A stretch of DNA of 48,794 nt from Candidatus Hydrogenedentota bacterium (GCA_903902895.1 CAIUWO010000046.1:1-48794), one strand, 5' to 3'. Positions 33,402 to 41,675 are shown, numbered from the stretch's first letter. A program made the numbers and translations. The notes: generated from the sequence alone by a model not told the origin.

Positions 33402-35036
33402 CTATTCCAATGTAATTGTCAAAGACGTGAGCGAGTGACGGGGGAACACATGAACAATAGTGCCGCCTTCGACCGCCTCCACCTTGGCACGTTTGGACGC
33501 CACACCGGACGGAACGGCGAAACTGTTTGCGGCCCGCGGGTCGGCGGCCGACATGACTTTTGCCGAGACCGACGCGGCGCGCGCTTCGCGCAACTGAATC
33601 ACTGTTTCCAGGTCGGCATCCAGGGACCGGTTTACCACGGTGACAAGCACTTTCTTTCCAGCCATAGAAACGCTGGCGTCCAGCAGCGGAACGCTGAAAA
33701 CAACATCCCCCGGCCCTTCGGGCCTGCCCCCTTCAAAGGGGGACTGGAATGTCCCCCGGTCCGTCGGGGCGCCCGTTTCAATGGGGGACTGGAATGTCCC
33801 CCGGTCCGTCGGGGCGAGCCCTTCAAAGGAGTATTTGGGACCACTTCCGCCGGAGGCATTGGCGAAATAGGACGGGCTGTCCGTTTCGTGGGTAATCAAA
33901 CGCGCCCCCATGTGGGGCCGCATCATCTCGAATGCGTAGTAGGTCGGTGTCAGGAACATCCGGTTGCCCTGGGTCATGGCCAGGCACTGCAGGACATTGA
34001 CCGTCTGGGCGATATTGGCCATGGTCACGCGGTGCGACCACCGGTTGAAAAGGTTCAGCACGCTGGCCGCCAGCAGCGCGTCGCGCAGGGTATGGTCCTG
34101 CTCCAGACCATTCTCTATCTGGGCTTCCGGGTGCCACATGCCCCACTCGTCGACCATTATCCCGACCAATTTGTCCGGATAGTGGTAAGAAAGGAGCGCC
34201 TCGGTCAGTTTCAGATCGCGTTCAAGCATGAACACATCGGCAAAGAGGCCCCGGAAATCACTGTCGCTAAAATCCTTGCCGGAGCCGCGCGAGAAATGGC
34301 GGTGCAGTGCGATATGGTCAACAAGGTCAGGGTGTTTCATGCCCGCGCAGAACTCATGATTCCAGTCGTTCTGCATCGGATTACGGCGGTCCCCAACACT
34401 GGCACCGCAGGCCACCAGTTCAATGGATGGGTCCATTGCTTTCATGTAAGTGCCGTATCGGGCGAACTCTTTGGCGTAGTCTCCCCCACTGAAGCGCCCG
34501 CCGCAGCCCCAGTTCTCATTGCCGACGCCCCAATACTTGACGCCATGGGGTTCGGGACTGCCGTCACGGCCGCGGGCCGCAGAGAGCGATGAGTCACCGC
34601 CGAAATTGCAGTATTCAACCCAGTCCCGGGCCTCTCGGGGGCTGCCGGAACCCACATTCGCGCACAGGTACGGCTGACAGCCGAGGGCACGGCAGAACCG
34701 CATGAACTCGTTGGTTCCAAACTCATTTGGTTCGCCCTGCCGCCACCAGACGTTCGCGGTTGCGGGCCGTTCACCGCGCGGCCCCACGCCGTCGCGCCAG
34801 TGATAATCGTCGGCAAAGCACCCACCGGGCCAGCGCACCACCGGGGCGCGCAGATGCTTGAGCGCGGCGAGCACGTCCAGCCGCAGCCCATTTTCGTTCG
34901 GAAGGCGGGCCTCCTCACCGACCCAGACACCCTCATAGATGCAGCGCCCCAGATGCTCGGCGAAGTGGCCGTATATCTCCGGACGTATAACGGACTTGGG
35001 CAGGGCCGGCCAGAGGCTAATCTTAGGACGGCTCAT
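33402..35036 (-). CDS. GH51 alpha-L-arabinofuranosidase carrying a repeat-derived insert
   Basis: A 544-residue protein. 'IRPEIYGHFAEHLGRCIYEGVW' (in the first 40 residues), 'VRWPGGCFADDYHWRDGVG', the acid/base Glu174 in 'GVGNENWG' and the nucleophile Glu297 in 'IMVDEWGMWH' match GH51, which removes terminal arabinofuranosyl groups from plant-type polysaccharides by a retaining mechanism. No signal peptide is present, so it is predicted to be cytoplasmic. Residues about 404-444, at the junction to the C-terminal beta-sandwich, are encoded by a repetitive element (two 15-residue copies). Its ATG overlaps the stop of the upstream unrecognised gene by 4 bases. Confidence 0.93.
   Translation of the reverse strand: MSRPKISLWPALPKSVIRPEIYGHFAEHLGRCIYEGVWVGEEARLPNENGLRLDVLAALKHLRAPVVRWPGGCFADDYHWRDGVGPRGERPATANVWWRQGEPNEFGTNEFMRFCRALGCQPYLCANVGSGSPREARDWVEYCNFGGDSSLSAARGRDGSPEPHGVKYWGVGNENWGCGGRFSGGDYAKEFARYGTYMKAMDPSIELVACGASVGDRRNPMQNDWNHEFCAGMKHPDLVDHIALHRHFSRGSGKDFSDSDFRGLFADVFMLERDLKLTEALLSYHYPDKLVGIMVDEWGMWHPEAQIENGLEQDHTLRDALLAASVLNLFNRWSHRVTMANIAQTVNVLQCLAMTQGNRMFLTPTYYAFEMMRPHMGARLITHETDSPSYFANASGGSGPKYSFEGLAPTDRGTFQSPIETGAPTDRGTFQSPFEGGRPEGPGDVVFSVPLLDASVSMAGKKVLVTVVNRSLDADLETVIQLREARAASVSAKVMSAADPRAANSFAVPSGVASKRAKVEAVEGGTIVHVFPRHSLTSLTITLE
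33727..33828. repeat. Tandem palindromic repeat inside the GH51 coding sequence
   Basis: Two identical 34-base copies lie at 33738-33771 and 33783-33816, with a 45-base period. Each starts with a hairpin (GGGGGAC, 6 bases, GTCCCCC) and continues into GGTCCGTCGGGGCG. A CTTCAAAG-like motif precedes and follows, so the first copy also forms CCCCCTTCAAAGGGGG. Because 45 is a multiple of three the frame is kept and the repeat is read as APTDRGTFQSP plus four residues, twice. Confidence 0.9.
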
Positions 35037-35728
35037 GCGCCGGAACCGCCGGGCTGGTCGAACTGCTGCAGAAACGGATACACCCGCTCGCTGACAAATT
35101 GTCGCACCTGGCGCAGGTTGTGGATGACCTCTTCACCCTCGCCCACAGGCACCTGCCGCCGTCCGAACACCCCCTTCACCTCGACGAACATTTCGTCGTT
35201 GCTGTGGCGAAACGATTCGATATTGACCTGCAACGCGCCGGCATGCTCCGGTGTTTCGGGAAGCACGAAACGCAGGCCCCCGGTGGCCACGGGACGCTTG
35301 AGGAAGGGGGTGATGCGCCCAGACAAGCCGCAGGCCCCGTCCAGCAGAAACACCCGGGAATCGGTGTAGTGGGTCAGCGCAAAGGTTGAGCGCACCGTGG
35401 CGGCATGAACCAGAAAACGGTCAATCTGCCGCGCCTCGCCCAGGCGCGGCATGACAACGCGCACTTTCTCCTCGAAATCACTGAGCGCCAGATCGGCCCA
35501 TTCCTCCAGGACAAGTGCCCGATCGGGCAGAAACAGCAGCACCGACTGCGCCTTGCCCCGGTTGGAGTAGAACCGGGCCTGCCCCCCCTCGTTGACCTCG
35601 ATACTGTCGTAATTGGCGCGCGTCTGCGAGAGGTCAAAATACAATTTCTGCAGCGCGGCTCGGTTGATGGGCGACGGCTGGTGTATAAGCTCCACACAAA
35701 AATGAATGATGCGGTCTTCGGCCTGCAT
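35033..35728 (-). CDS. Unrecognised soluble protein upstream of GH51
   Basis: About 231 residues from the ATG at 35728, chosen because TAAGGA lies upstream; a GTG at 35755 would add 9 residues but would leave only about 8 bases of leader after the predicted start of transcription. No signal peptide, membrane segment or known motif is visible. The composition is mixed alpha/beta ('QSVLLFLPDRALVLEEWADLA', 'STFALTHYTDSRVFLLDG', 'VEVKGVFGRRQVPVGEGEEVI'). It overlaps the GH51 start by 4 bases (ATGA), so it is translationally coupled to it. I assign no function. Confidence 0.6.
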   Translation of the reverse strand: MQAEDRIIHFCVELIHQPSPINRAALQKLYFDLSQTRANYDSIEVNEGGQARFYSNRGKAQSVLLFLPDRALVLEEWADLALSDFEEKVRVVMPRLGEARQIDRFLVHAATVRSTFALTHYTDSRVFLLDGACGLSGRITPFLKRPVATGGLRFVLPETPEHAGALQVNIESFRHSNDEMFVEVKGVFGRRQVPVGEGEEVIHNLRQVRQFVSERVYPFLQQFDQPGGSGA

Positions 35729-35769
35729 GAACTGTTTTATCCTTACATCGTCCACTCCCGCCCGGCATC

Positions 35770-35799
35770 AGTATAGGAGGCCCGAACGGGGGGATACAA
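35770..35799 (-). promoter_or_regulatory. Promoter for the 35033-35728/GH51/GT2 operon
   Basis: On the minus strand TTGTAT (35799-35794), an 18-base spacer and TATACT (35775-35770). The predicted start is near 35763. Confidence 0.6.
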
Positions 35800-35876
35800 C
35801 TGCCAAGCCACAATTCCCAACGCCGCTCCACCGGTCGGGACAGAAACGGCGGTGGCGCGGGCAAACTTGCCCAAGT

Positions 35877-35903
35877 TATGGACAATATGGACGATATGGA
35901 CTC
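35877..35903. repeat. Three tandem copies of a 9-bp unit (TATGGACRA)
   Basis: TATGGACAA, TATGGACGA and TATGGACTC follow one another in the 200-base spacer between the operon promoter and prfC. The unit contains GGAC and reads GTCCATA on the other strand. Confidence 0.75.
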
Positions 35904-35954
35904 ACCCCGGCGTCCCCTGCGACTGATACTCCGCTCCCCAAAGGCAAGCTCAAT

Positions 35955-37586
35955 TCAGGTCTGAACTTCGCCTCCCCTGACCGGAACCCGATGGTCGAAT
36001 GGGTACTTGCTCAGTTCAACGCCGGGATTCTTTTCCTCGAAATAGCGTCTCGTCCAGTCATCCCGAAACAGGACAACCCGCTGCCCTGTGCGGTCAAAAA
36101 CGAGCTGCATCCCTGACAGCATGACCATTTCGTCTTCCGCGAGATCGGACCGCAGCCACATGGCCTGTTTCCAGGGAGCAACGCTCCACCGGGTGCGCGC
36201 CCCGTACTCACTTTCGAGGCGGTATTGCATGACCTCGAACTGCAGGGGACCGGCGGCGCCAAGAAGCCGGGCCCGGCCCGAAATGTCCCCCTGATCGAAG
36301 GACTGGGCAACGCCCTCCTGCAGCAGCTGCTCAAAGCCGGTGCGAAAGCGCTTTGCCTCGGCAGGCACGGTATTTTCGATGTAGGCAAAGCACTCGGGAG
36401 CGAACACGGGAATCTCGTCGAACACCACCTCCGGGTCTTCGGTCAGCGTGTCCCCAATGGCAAACTCGTCCCTGCCAACAATACCCACAACGTCACCGGG
36501 ATAGGCGTCATCCACCGTTTCGCGCTCGGCGCCAAAAATCGCGCTCGCGTTGGACAGGCGCACCTTTTTCCCGGTGCGCACGTGGGTTACCACCATGTTC
36601 CTGGAGAACCTGCCTGACACGATCCGAACGAAGGCGATCCTATCGCGGTGCTGGGGGTCCATATTCGCCTGTATCTTGAAAACGAACCCGGAAAACGCCG
36701 CATCCTCGGGCGAGATGACCGCACCAGTCCGGCTCTGCCTTGGGGCGGGTGGCGGCGCATGCTCCAAAAAGCCGTCGAGCAGGAGTTCAATGCCAAAATT
36801 GTTTACAGCGCTTCCAAAATACACGGGCGTTGTGTTCGCCGACACCATGGCGTTCAGGTCATAGGCCGTGCCCGCACCCTCAAGCAGCTCTACCTCCTCG
36901 CAGACCTGACGGTACGTAGCCTCATCAAGACGCTCGCGGATAAGCGGGTCCGTCAGTCCGCCGGTGGACACGGGCGCGCGGTACGCCCCGCCGCTGGTGC
37001 GCTCAAACAGGTGCGCCGTCATTGTCCGCCGGTCCCACACGCCCTTGAAGAAGGTTCCCGCGCCAAGGGGCCAATTGACCGGATAGGCGGAGAGGCCAAG
37101 GACATTCTCCAACTCGTCAAGCAGCGCAAGAGGCTCGCGGGCGGGCCTGTCCAGCTTGTTCATGAAGGTGAAAATGGGCACACCCCTGCGCCTGCACACC
37201 TCAAAGAGTTTCAGCGTCTGCGCCTCGATGCCTTTGCCCGCGTCTATGACCATGATTACGGCGTCCACCGCAGTGAGCACCCGGTAGGTGTCATCGGAAA
37301 AGTCCTGATGGCCGGGCGTGTCCAGCAGGTTGATCCGAAAGCCGTGGTAGTCAAACTGCAGCACCGTTGAGCTGACCGATATCCCCCGTTTGCGCTCCAG
37401 TTCGAGCCAGTCCGAGGTGGTGGCGCGCTCCTGCCTGCGCGTGGTGACCGACCCGGCCATTTTCACCGCCCCGCCGTAGAGCAGAAATTTCTCCGTAAGC
37501 GTGGTTTTGCCCGCATCAGGGTGCGAGATAATCGCAAAGGTTCTGCGCCGCCCAATCTCCCGGGCAAGCGTCTGCTGATCTGACAT
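35955..37586 (-). CDS. prfC: Peptide chain release factor 3 (RF3)
   Basis: A 543-residue GTPase, normal RF3 length. G1 'SHPDAGKTTLTE', G2 region 'RGISVSSTVLQF', G3 'LDTPGHQDFSDDTYR' and G4 'FMNKLDRPAREP' are all present. 'QMARRRQE'-type switch sequence and 'GVAQSFDQGDISGRARLLGAAGPLQFEVMQYRLESEY' segments (in parts) are RF3 signatures that separate it from EF-G. RF3 recycles RF1/RF2 from the ribosome after peptide release. The gene appears to be monocistronic, with a promoter candidate about 215 bases upstream. Confidence 0.96.
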   Translation of the reverse strand: MSDQQTLAREIGRRRTFAIISHPDAGKTTLTEKFLLYGGAVKMAGSVTTRRQERATTSDWLELERKRGISVSSTVLQFDYHGFRINLLDTPGHQDFSDDTYRVLTAVDAVIMVIDAGKGIEAQTLKLFEVCRRRGVPIFTFMNKLDRPAREPLALLDELENVLGLSAYPVNWPLGAGTFFKGVWDRRTMTAHLFERTSGGAYRAPVSTGGLTDPLIRERLDEATYRQVCEEVELLEGAGTAYDLNAMVSANTTPVYFGSAVNNFGIELLLDGFLEHAPPPAPRQSRTGAVISPEDAAFSGFVFKIQANMDPQHRDRIAFVRIVSGRFSRNMVVTHVRTGKKVRLSNASAIFGAERETVDDAYPGDVVGIVGRDEFAIGDTLTEDPEVVFDEIPVFAPECFAYIENTVPAEAKRFRTGFEQLLQEGVAQSFDQGDISGRARLLGAAGPLQFEVMQYRLESEYGARTRWSVAPWKQAMWLRSDLAEDEMVMLSGMQLVFDRTGQRVVLFRDDWTRRYFEEKNPGVELSKYPFDHRVPVRGGEVQT

Positions 37587-37920
37587 GGACTGGCTCCCAA
37601 AAACAGGTTAATGTTGGTCGAATGGTGTGCTCGGCAGAGGCGTCAGATACAGATTGACGCAGTGTGGGCGAGGCGTGGTAATTGCAGGTGAAGAAAAAAC
37701 CAAGACGCACAAACCGTGTTTACGGCGGTGTGGATGAACCGGCACGGTATTTCGCTACCGCCGCTCTGAACTGGATGTCTGGCAGGAGATTTTTCATTGG
37801 GGAGTGATTTTAACGACTCCTTAGACGCAATTCAACCCATGAACCCGCGCCGCGGCGGGACCGGCACATGCCGATTCCCCAGGCAGCACTACGCAAGAGA
37901 CCCTTTGAATATTGGCGGTC
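37587..37920. other. 334-bp spacer between prfC and an exported-protein gene
   Basis: Contains the prfC promoter candidate at 37807-37835 and, next to the stop of the upstream gene, an imperfectly placed inverted repeat (GAGACC...GGTCTC read on the minus strand, about 26 bases) without a T-run. Short frames here lack ribosome sites and family features. I see no gene. Confidence 0.5.
37807..37835 (-). promoter_or_regulatory. Candidate prfC promoter
   Basis: On the minus strand TTGAAT (37835-37830), a 17-base spacer and TAAAAT (37812-37807). It would produce a leader of about 214 bases, which is long, so a second promoter nearer the gene cannot be excluded. Confidence 0.45.
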
Positions 37921-39375
37921 TCACAGGTTTGTGCGAATTTCGATGTCGTAGAGCCGCGCGAAGGTCTTGAGCTGTTTGGCGTAGTCGCCGCAGTACAGCA
38001 CCGGATGGGGGCCCGGATAAACCTCGCACACGTCCTTGACGTTGTCGCACTTGACCAGCACCCGCGTGGCGCAACCGCCCACCGGAGGGCAGGTCGGTGA
38101 GGTGACGGACTCTCCCGCCCAGGCATAGATGCGCTTTTCCTCGCCGTGATACTTGCACAGCGTCACCCGTTCGTTTTCCGGCCATTGGACGTCAAAGGCA
38201 ACCGTTTTGGGCATCTGGTGGAAGAAGGGCCGCAAATCGTAGCGCTGGGCGCGGCCTTCGGGGCCGTGGAGCTGGGGCGTGCAGGTGCAGTGGGAGCCGA
38301 GGTAGTGGTTTTGCTCCAGGTCGAACTCCGGGTTGTGCTGGAATCCGCCCCGCCCAAACAGATTGGCGCCCAGCATGAGCGTCAGGCTCGCGTTCAGATC
38401 ATTTTCACAACCGCAGGGTACCAGCGCGCCGTTGTTTATGCCAAAACTCAGGCAGGGCTTGCGGTGCTTGAGGAAGAGGCATTCAATGGTGATGGCGTCG
38501 GCGTCATGCTTTTCCAGCAGTTTGCCCACCGTAACGTGCGCGCGCACCGCATCCATAAACATCTCATCACTCAGGTCTGTGACGTTCCGCGCCTGCCGGC
38601 GCACCTTGGAGAGAAGGCGCTGCATTTCCCGGTCCGGTTGTACACTGTCAAACAGCGTGTTGAAATGGTCCGCCGGGACACCGTGCACGGGCATGTCGAA
38701 AAACGCCTCTCGGTCATCGACCTCCTCGGTGAGTTTTCCCGACACCCGCAGCAGCCGGCTCTGGCGCATCCTGACCTTCGCGTGCACTGCGCGCAGTCCC
38801 CGGTCCAGCGCCTCCCAATCCTCAATGGCGTGAATGTACTGCATCCGTTTTTCCGTACGAAAGCGCTCCGGCGGCAGTTGGTGGTTGGACCCCACGGGAT
38901 GGTACAGGATGATCGGGCCCGGATAGGCGTCGAGAATCGGAAATATCTTTGCGCTAAAGGTGTTCCAGAAATTGACCAGCAGCAGGGCTTCCGGCTTCTC
39001 CCTGTCCATATTCGCAATGAATTCCTGGATGCCCTTGTCCGTGTAGACCGGTTCGGGATTCATTTCCAGCCGCAGGTCCATGCCGGCCGTCATTGCCCGG
39101 AGTTTTTCCTCAAATTTTGCCTGCTGCAGTTCCGGTTCGAACTGGTTCCCCGGCCAGGTGAACCATTCCTGCTTGCTCCAGGAGTCCTCGTTCTTTCCGT
39201 CCAGCACCACCTGCGCGGGGGGATAGAAGAAGGCGCCGCGGACCAGCCCCGGCTGTTTGGTCTTTGGAGCCCGCGTAAATTCGGTAAAACGGGCCGCCCC
39301 CTGCGCGCCGGGCATCACCCCAAGCGCTGACACGGCCAATGCGGCCTTGAGAAAGGTCCTGCGGTCACAGGTCAT
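37921..39375 (-). CDS. Tat-exported protein with sugar-isomerase-like (fucose/arabinose isomerase) fold
   Basis: A 484-residue protein. The N-terminus 'DRRTFLKAALAVSALG' matches a twin-arginine signal (RRxFLK), ending near 'PGAQGA'. The C-terminal half has 'CGCENDLNASLTLMLGANLF', 'LGSHCTCTP' and acidic residues in the arrangement seen in L-fucose/L-arabinose isomerases, where Glu and Asp bind metal. 'EALLLVNFWNTFSAKIFPIL' resembles the N-terminal Rossmann-like part of the same fold. AGGAGAGG precedes the ATG. Tat export means it folds, possibly with metal, before leaving the cytoplasm. Whether it is an isomerase is unproven. Confidence 0.6.
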   Translation of the reverse strand: MTCDRRTFLKAALAVSALGVMPGAQGAARFTEFTRAPKTKQPGLVRGAFFYPPAQVVLDGKNEDSWSKQEWFTWPGNQFEPELQQAKFEEKLRAMTAGMDLRLEMNPEPVYTDKGIQEFIANMDREKPEALLLVNFWNTFSAKIFPILDAYPGPIILYHPVGSNHQLPPERFRTEKRMQYIHAIEDWEALDRGLRAVHAKVRMRQSRLLRVSGKLTEEVDDREAFFDMPVHGVPADHFNTLFDSVQPDREMQRLLSKVRRQARNVTDLSDEMFMDAVRAHVTVGKLLEKHDADAITIECLFLKHRKPCLSFGINNGALVPCGCENDLNASLTLMLGANLFGRGGFQHNPEFDLEQNHYLGSHCTCTPQLHGPEGRAQRYDLRPFFHQMPKTVAFDVQWPENERVTLCKYHGEEKRIYAWAGESVTSPTCPPVGGCATRVLVKCDNVKDVCEVYPGPHPVLYCGDYAKQLKTFARLYDIEIRTNL

Positions 39376-39399
39376 GGCTGTTTCCTCTCCTGACGGCCC

Positions 39400-40071
39400 T
39401 TAGGGCCGCGTTGCCCAGACGCGGACGTCATCGACCACGCCGGTATCATCAAAAGAGCCAAAACCGACCTCCCCCTCGCTGAAGGTCTTGTCCTCGGCGG
39501 TCATGATGGGCTTTGTCATGTCGTCGCGAAACACCTGAATGAGGCCGCTCTGCGCATTTCGGACCACCCGCACCGTGTGATACTCGTTATCCCACACCGT
39601 GCCGGTTGTACGCTCCTTCGCAATGGACACGCGGGGCGCGCCGTTCACCAGAAAGATTGAGTTCGCATGCTCGTCGGATTTTGACGCCATATGCACGTAG
39701 TAAAAATGCGTGGCGTCCACGCCTCCGAAGAACACGCAGAAGTCGCGGTGGCCGTATTCGCGGCCGGTCTGCCTGACTCTCGCCTCGATGACACAATCCG
39801 ACACCTTGAGGTCCTTTACCCAGGAGATATTCTTGGGGGAACGGACCGGCGGCTCATACCCGCTCTGCTGGAAAAGGCTGTAAACCTTGTTGCCATCCTC
39901 GTCCGCGACCTTCCACGCCTTCTCATCGGTGGGCGCCCAGCGGTCCGCGCCCTTTTCAAAATCATCGCTGAAAACAAGCGGCATCCCGTTGAATTCCTTC
40001 TGTGGGCCGATGTTCTCCGCCGGAACCGCGGCAGACATCGCCACCACGAGCATTATCACCGCCTTGACCAT
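39400..40071 (-). CDS. Secreted DUF1080/concanavalin-like beta-sandwich protein
   Basis: A 223-residue protein with a signal peptide ('VKAVIMLVVAMSAAVPAEN'). 'LVFSDDFEKGADRWAPTDEKAWKV' (first strands), 'VIEARVRQTGREYGHRDFCVFFGG', 'HFYYVHMASKSDEHANSIFLV' and the end 'VGFGSFDDTGVVDDVRVWA' are typical of DUF1080/LamG-type domains found in planctomycete-like glycoside-acting proteins. AAAGGAG lies upstream of the start. It precedes the Tat-exported isomerase-like gene by 24 bases on the same strand, so the two are likely co-transcribed and may act on the same glycan; that link is inference. Confidence 0.75.
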   Translation of the reverse strand: MVKAVIMLVVAMSAAVPAENIGPQKEFNGMPLVFSDDFEKGADRWAPTDEKAWKVADEDGNKVYSLFQQSGYEPPVRSPKNISWVKDLKVSDCVIEARVRQTGREYGHRDFCVFFGGVDATHFYYVHMASKSDEHANSIFLVNGAPRVSIAKERTTGTVWDNEYHTVRVVRNAQSGLIQVFRDDMTKPIMTAEDKTFSEGEVGFGSFDDTGVVDDVRVWATRP

Positions 40072-40177
40072 GGTTGTCTCCTTTTCTGAAAAGTTTTCGG
40101 CAAACCCGCAAGACCTTTCCCCGGTAGAATCGCGCGCTTATCATAGCCCACCGGAAAAGCCCACTGCCAACCCCGCT

Positions 40178-40207
40178 TTGACTGGTTTCCCGCCGCTCCG
40201 GTAGAAT
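40178..40207 (+). promoter_or_regulatory. Promoter for the M50 protease/lipB group
   Basis: TTGACT (40178-40183), an 18-base spacer and TAGAAT (40202-40207). The predicted start at about 40214 lies just before the ribosome site AGAAAGGA (40220-40227). Confidence 0.75.
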
Positions 40208-40234
40208 AGCGTCATTCCTAGAAAGGATGTTCTT

Positions 40235-40915
40235 TTGCAGAATTCCATTGCCGACATAGTCATCAGTTATATGTGCCTTTTGTTCTCGCTCTGCGTGCAT
40301 GAGGCTTCCCACGCGGCCATGGCCGACCGCTGCGGCGACCCCACCGGCCGGCTTCTTGGGCGGATAAGCCTTAATCCAATCCGTCATGCCGACCCTTTGG
40401 GCACCGTAATTCTGCCTCTTCTTGCCATGTTCACCGGATTTCGGTTCCTTTTCGGCTGGGCCAAGCCCGTTCCCTTTAACCCCCGCAACTTGCGAAACCG
40501 GCGGCGTGACCCGGTTTTGATCGCCCTCGCCGGGCCGGCCTCGAATCTGCTTGTCGCGCTTTCCGCCGCGGTTGTGCTGCGCGTTGTTGCGATGCTCGCC
40601 GGAAACATGGACGCCCCCGATGTGCTCGGTCTCATTCTCAGTATCTTTATCACCCTTGTGGGTGTAAACGTGATGCTTCTTGTGTTCAACCTGATTCCCT
40701 TTCCGCCCCTGGACGGTTATCATGTGCTGGACTATTTTCTGCCACCCGCGGCACGGGAGGCGGTGGAAAGGTTTGGCCCCTACAGCATGCTGCTGCTCAT
40801 GTTAATCGTCTTTAACACGCAGATACTCCAGACACCCATGCACTGGCTCATGAACGGCATCTTCTTCCTTTCCTTCGCGGGAACCCCCCTCTATTCGGCC
40901 TTTACGGGCGGTTGA
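40235..40915 (+). CDS. Site-2-protease-like M50 membrane metalloprotease
   Basis: A 226-residue polytopic protein. The zinc motif HEASH is at residues 22-26 within the first hydrophobic segment, and the third ligand Asp160 is in 'FNLIPFPPLDGYHVLDYFLP', both defining rhomboid-unrelated S2P/M50 proteases of the short, PDZ-less type. The start is TTG, supported by AGAAAGGA seven bases upstream and by the promoter spacing; no ATG in the first 20 residues would keep the zinc motif context. Such enzymes cut membrane-embedded substrates such as anti-sigma factors. lipB starts 19 bases downstream. Confidence 0.88.
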   Translation: MQNSIADIVISYMCLLFSLCVHEASHAAMADRCGDPTGRLLGRISLNPIRHADPLGTVILPLLAMFTGFRFLFGWAKPVPFNPRNLRNRRRDPVLIALAGPASNLLVALSAAVVLRVVAMLAGNMDAPDVLGLILSIFITLVGVNVMLLVFNLIPFPPLDGYHVLDYFLPPAAREAVERFGPYSMLLLMLIVFNTQILQTPMHWLMNGIFFLSFAGTPLYSAFTGG

Positions 40916-40934
40916 TTCTCTCCCCGGTCCATCC

Positions 40935-41573
40935 ATGAACCACTCCATTGTCTTTACCCGACATCCGGGCCTTTCGGACTACCGCGGCATGCACGCGCGC
41001 CAGCTTGCGCTGCGCGATGCCGTTTCCCGCGGTGAGTCTCCCGACACCGTGCTGCTGCTGGAGCACACGCCTGTCATCACCCTTGGCCGCAAGGCTGACC
41101 TTTCCCACGTTGTTTCCGCCCCGAAACAACTGGCCGACATGGGAATCGACACGGTGCCGGTGGACCGCGGCGGCGATGTCACCTATCACGGTCCGGGGCA
41201 ACTGGTGGCCTATCCCATTCTCGACCTGAAGCACTGGAACCCCTCGGTGGGCTGGTATCTGCGCGCGCTGGAGCAGGTGGTTATTGATTTGGTCGGCGAG
41301 TATGGGCTTGTCGGAGAGCGTTTGGAGGGGTTTACGGGGGTGTGGGTAGGCGGTGCCAAGGTGGCCGCCATCGGGGTAGGCGTGCACCAGTGGGTGACAC
41401 TGCACGGTCTGGCCCTCAACGTAAACCCTGACATGCGACACTGGGCCTGCATAATTCCGTGCGGCATTGCCGACAAGCCCGTCATCTCACTGGCAGAACT
41501 GCTGGGAAGCGCGCCGCCCATGCCGGAAGTCATGGACCGGTTTGAAGGGCATTTTCGGAGAGTCTTTGTGTGA
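40935..41573 (+). CDS. lipB: Lipoyl(octanoyl) transferase LipB
   Basis: A 212-residue protein. 'VDRGGDVTYHGPGQLVAYPILDL' (in two blocks, residues 77-98), 'GGAKVAAIGV' with Lys142, and 'LALNV...ACIIPCGI' with the catalytic Cys176 are the LipB signatures. It moves octanoyl from acyl carrier protein to lipoyl domains in the cytoplasm. lipA, which usually adds the sulfurs next, is not in the window. The ribosome site is weak, so translation may depend on the M50 gene upstream. Confidence 0.96.
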   Translation: MNHSIVFTRHPGLSDYRGMHARQLALRDAVSRGESPDTVLLLEHTPVITLGRKADLSHVVSAPKQLADMGIDTVPVDRGGDVTYHGPGQLVAYPILDLKHWNPSVGWYLRALEQVVIDLVGEYGLVGERLEGFTGVWVGGAKVAAIGVGVHQWVTLHGLALNVNPDMRHWACIIPCGIADKPVISLAELLGSAPPMPEVMDRFEGHFRRVFV

Positions 41574-41652
41574 CTGCCCCTTGTGGTGAGGTCGAACCAG
41601 GAAATGCACGTTTCGTAAGCCAGAATAAGCAGAAGGAAGGGGCCGTAAGAAA

Positions 41653-41675
41653 GGGCAGACAGGAATGTCTGCCCC
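41653..41675. repeat. Intergenic palindromic repeat related to the GH51 insert
   Basis: GGGCAGACA, a GGAA loop and TGTCTGCCC make a perfect 9-bp stem in the 201-base gap between lipB and the GHMP kinase gene. It shares the core GAC(A/T)GGAATGTC with both copies inside the GH51 gene. It is followed by two CGGCCAT repeats (around 41687 and 41702). It has no T-run, so it is not a standard terminator. Confidence 0.75.

Noticed and set aside
37516-37710. Small frame upstream of prfC
   Set aside because: It has no ribosome site or motif and lies in the leader of prfC.
40114-40135. Second CCGGTAGAAT element as another promoter
   Set aside because: The -10-like TAGAAT has no -35 at 16-19 bases, unlike the copy at 40202-40207.
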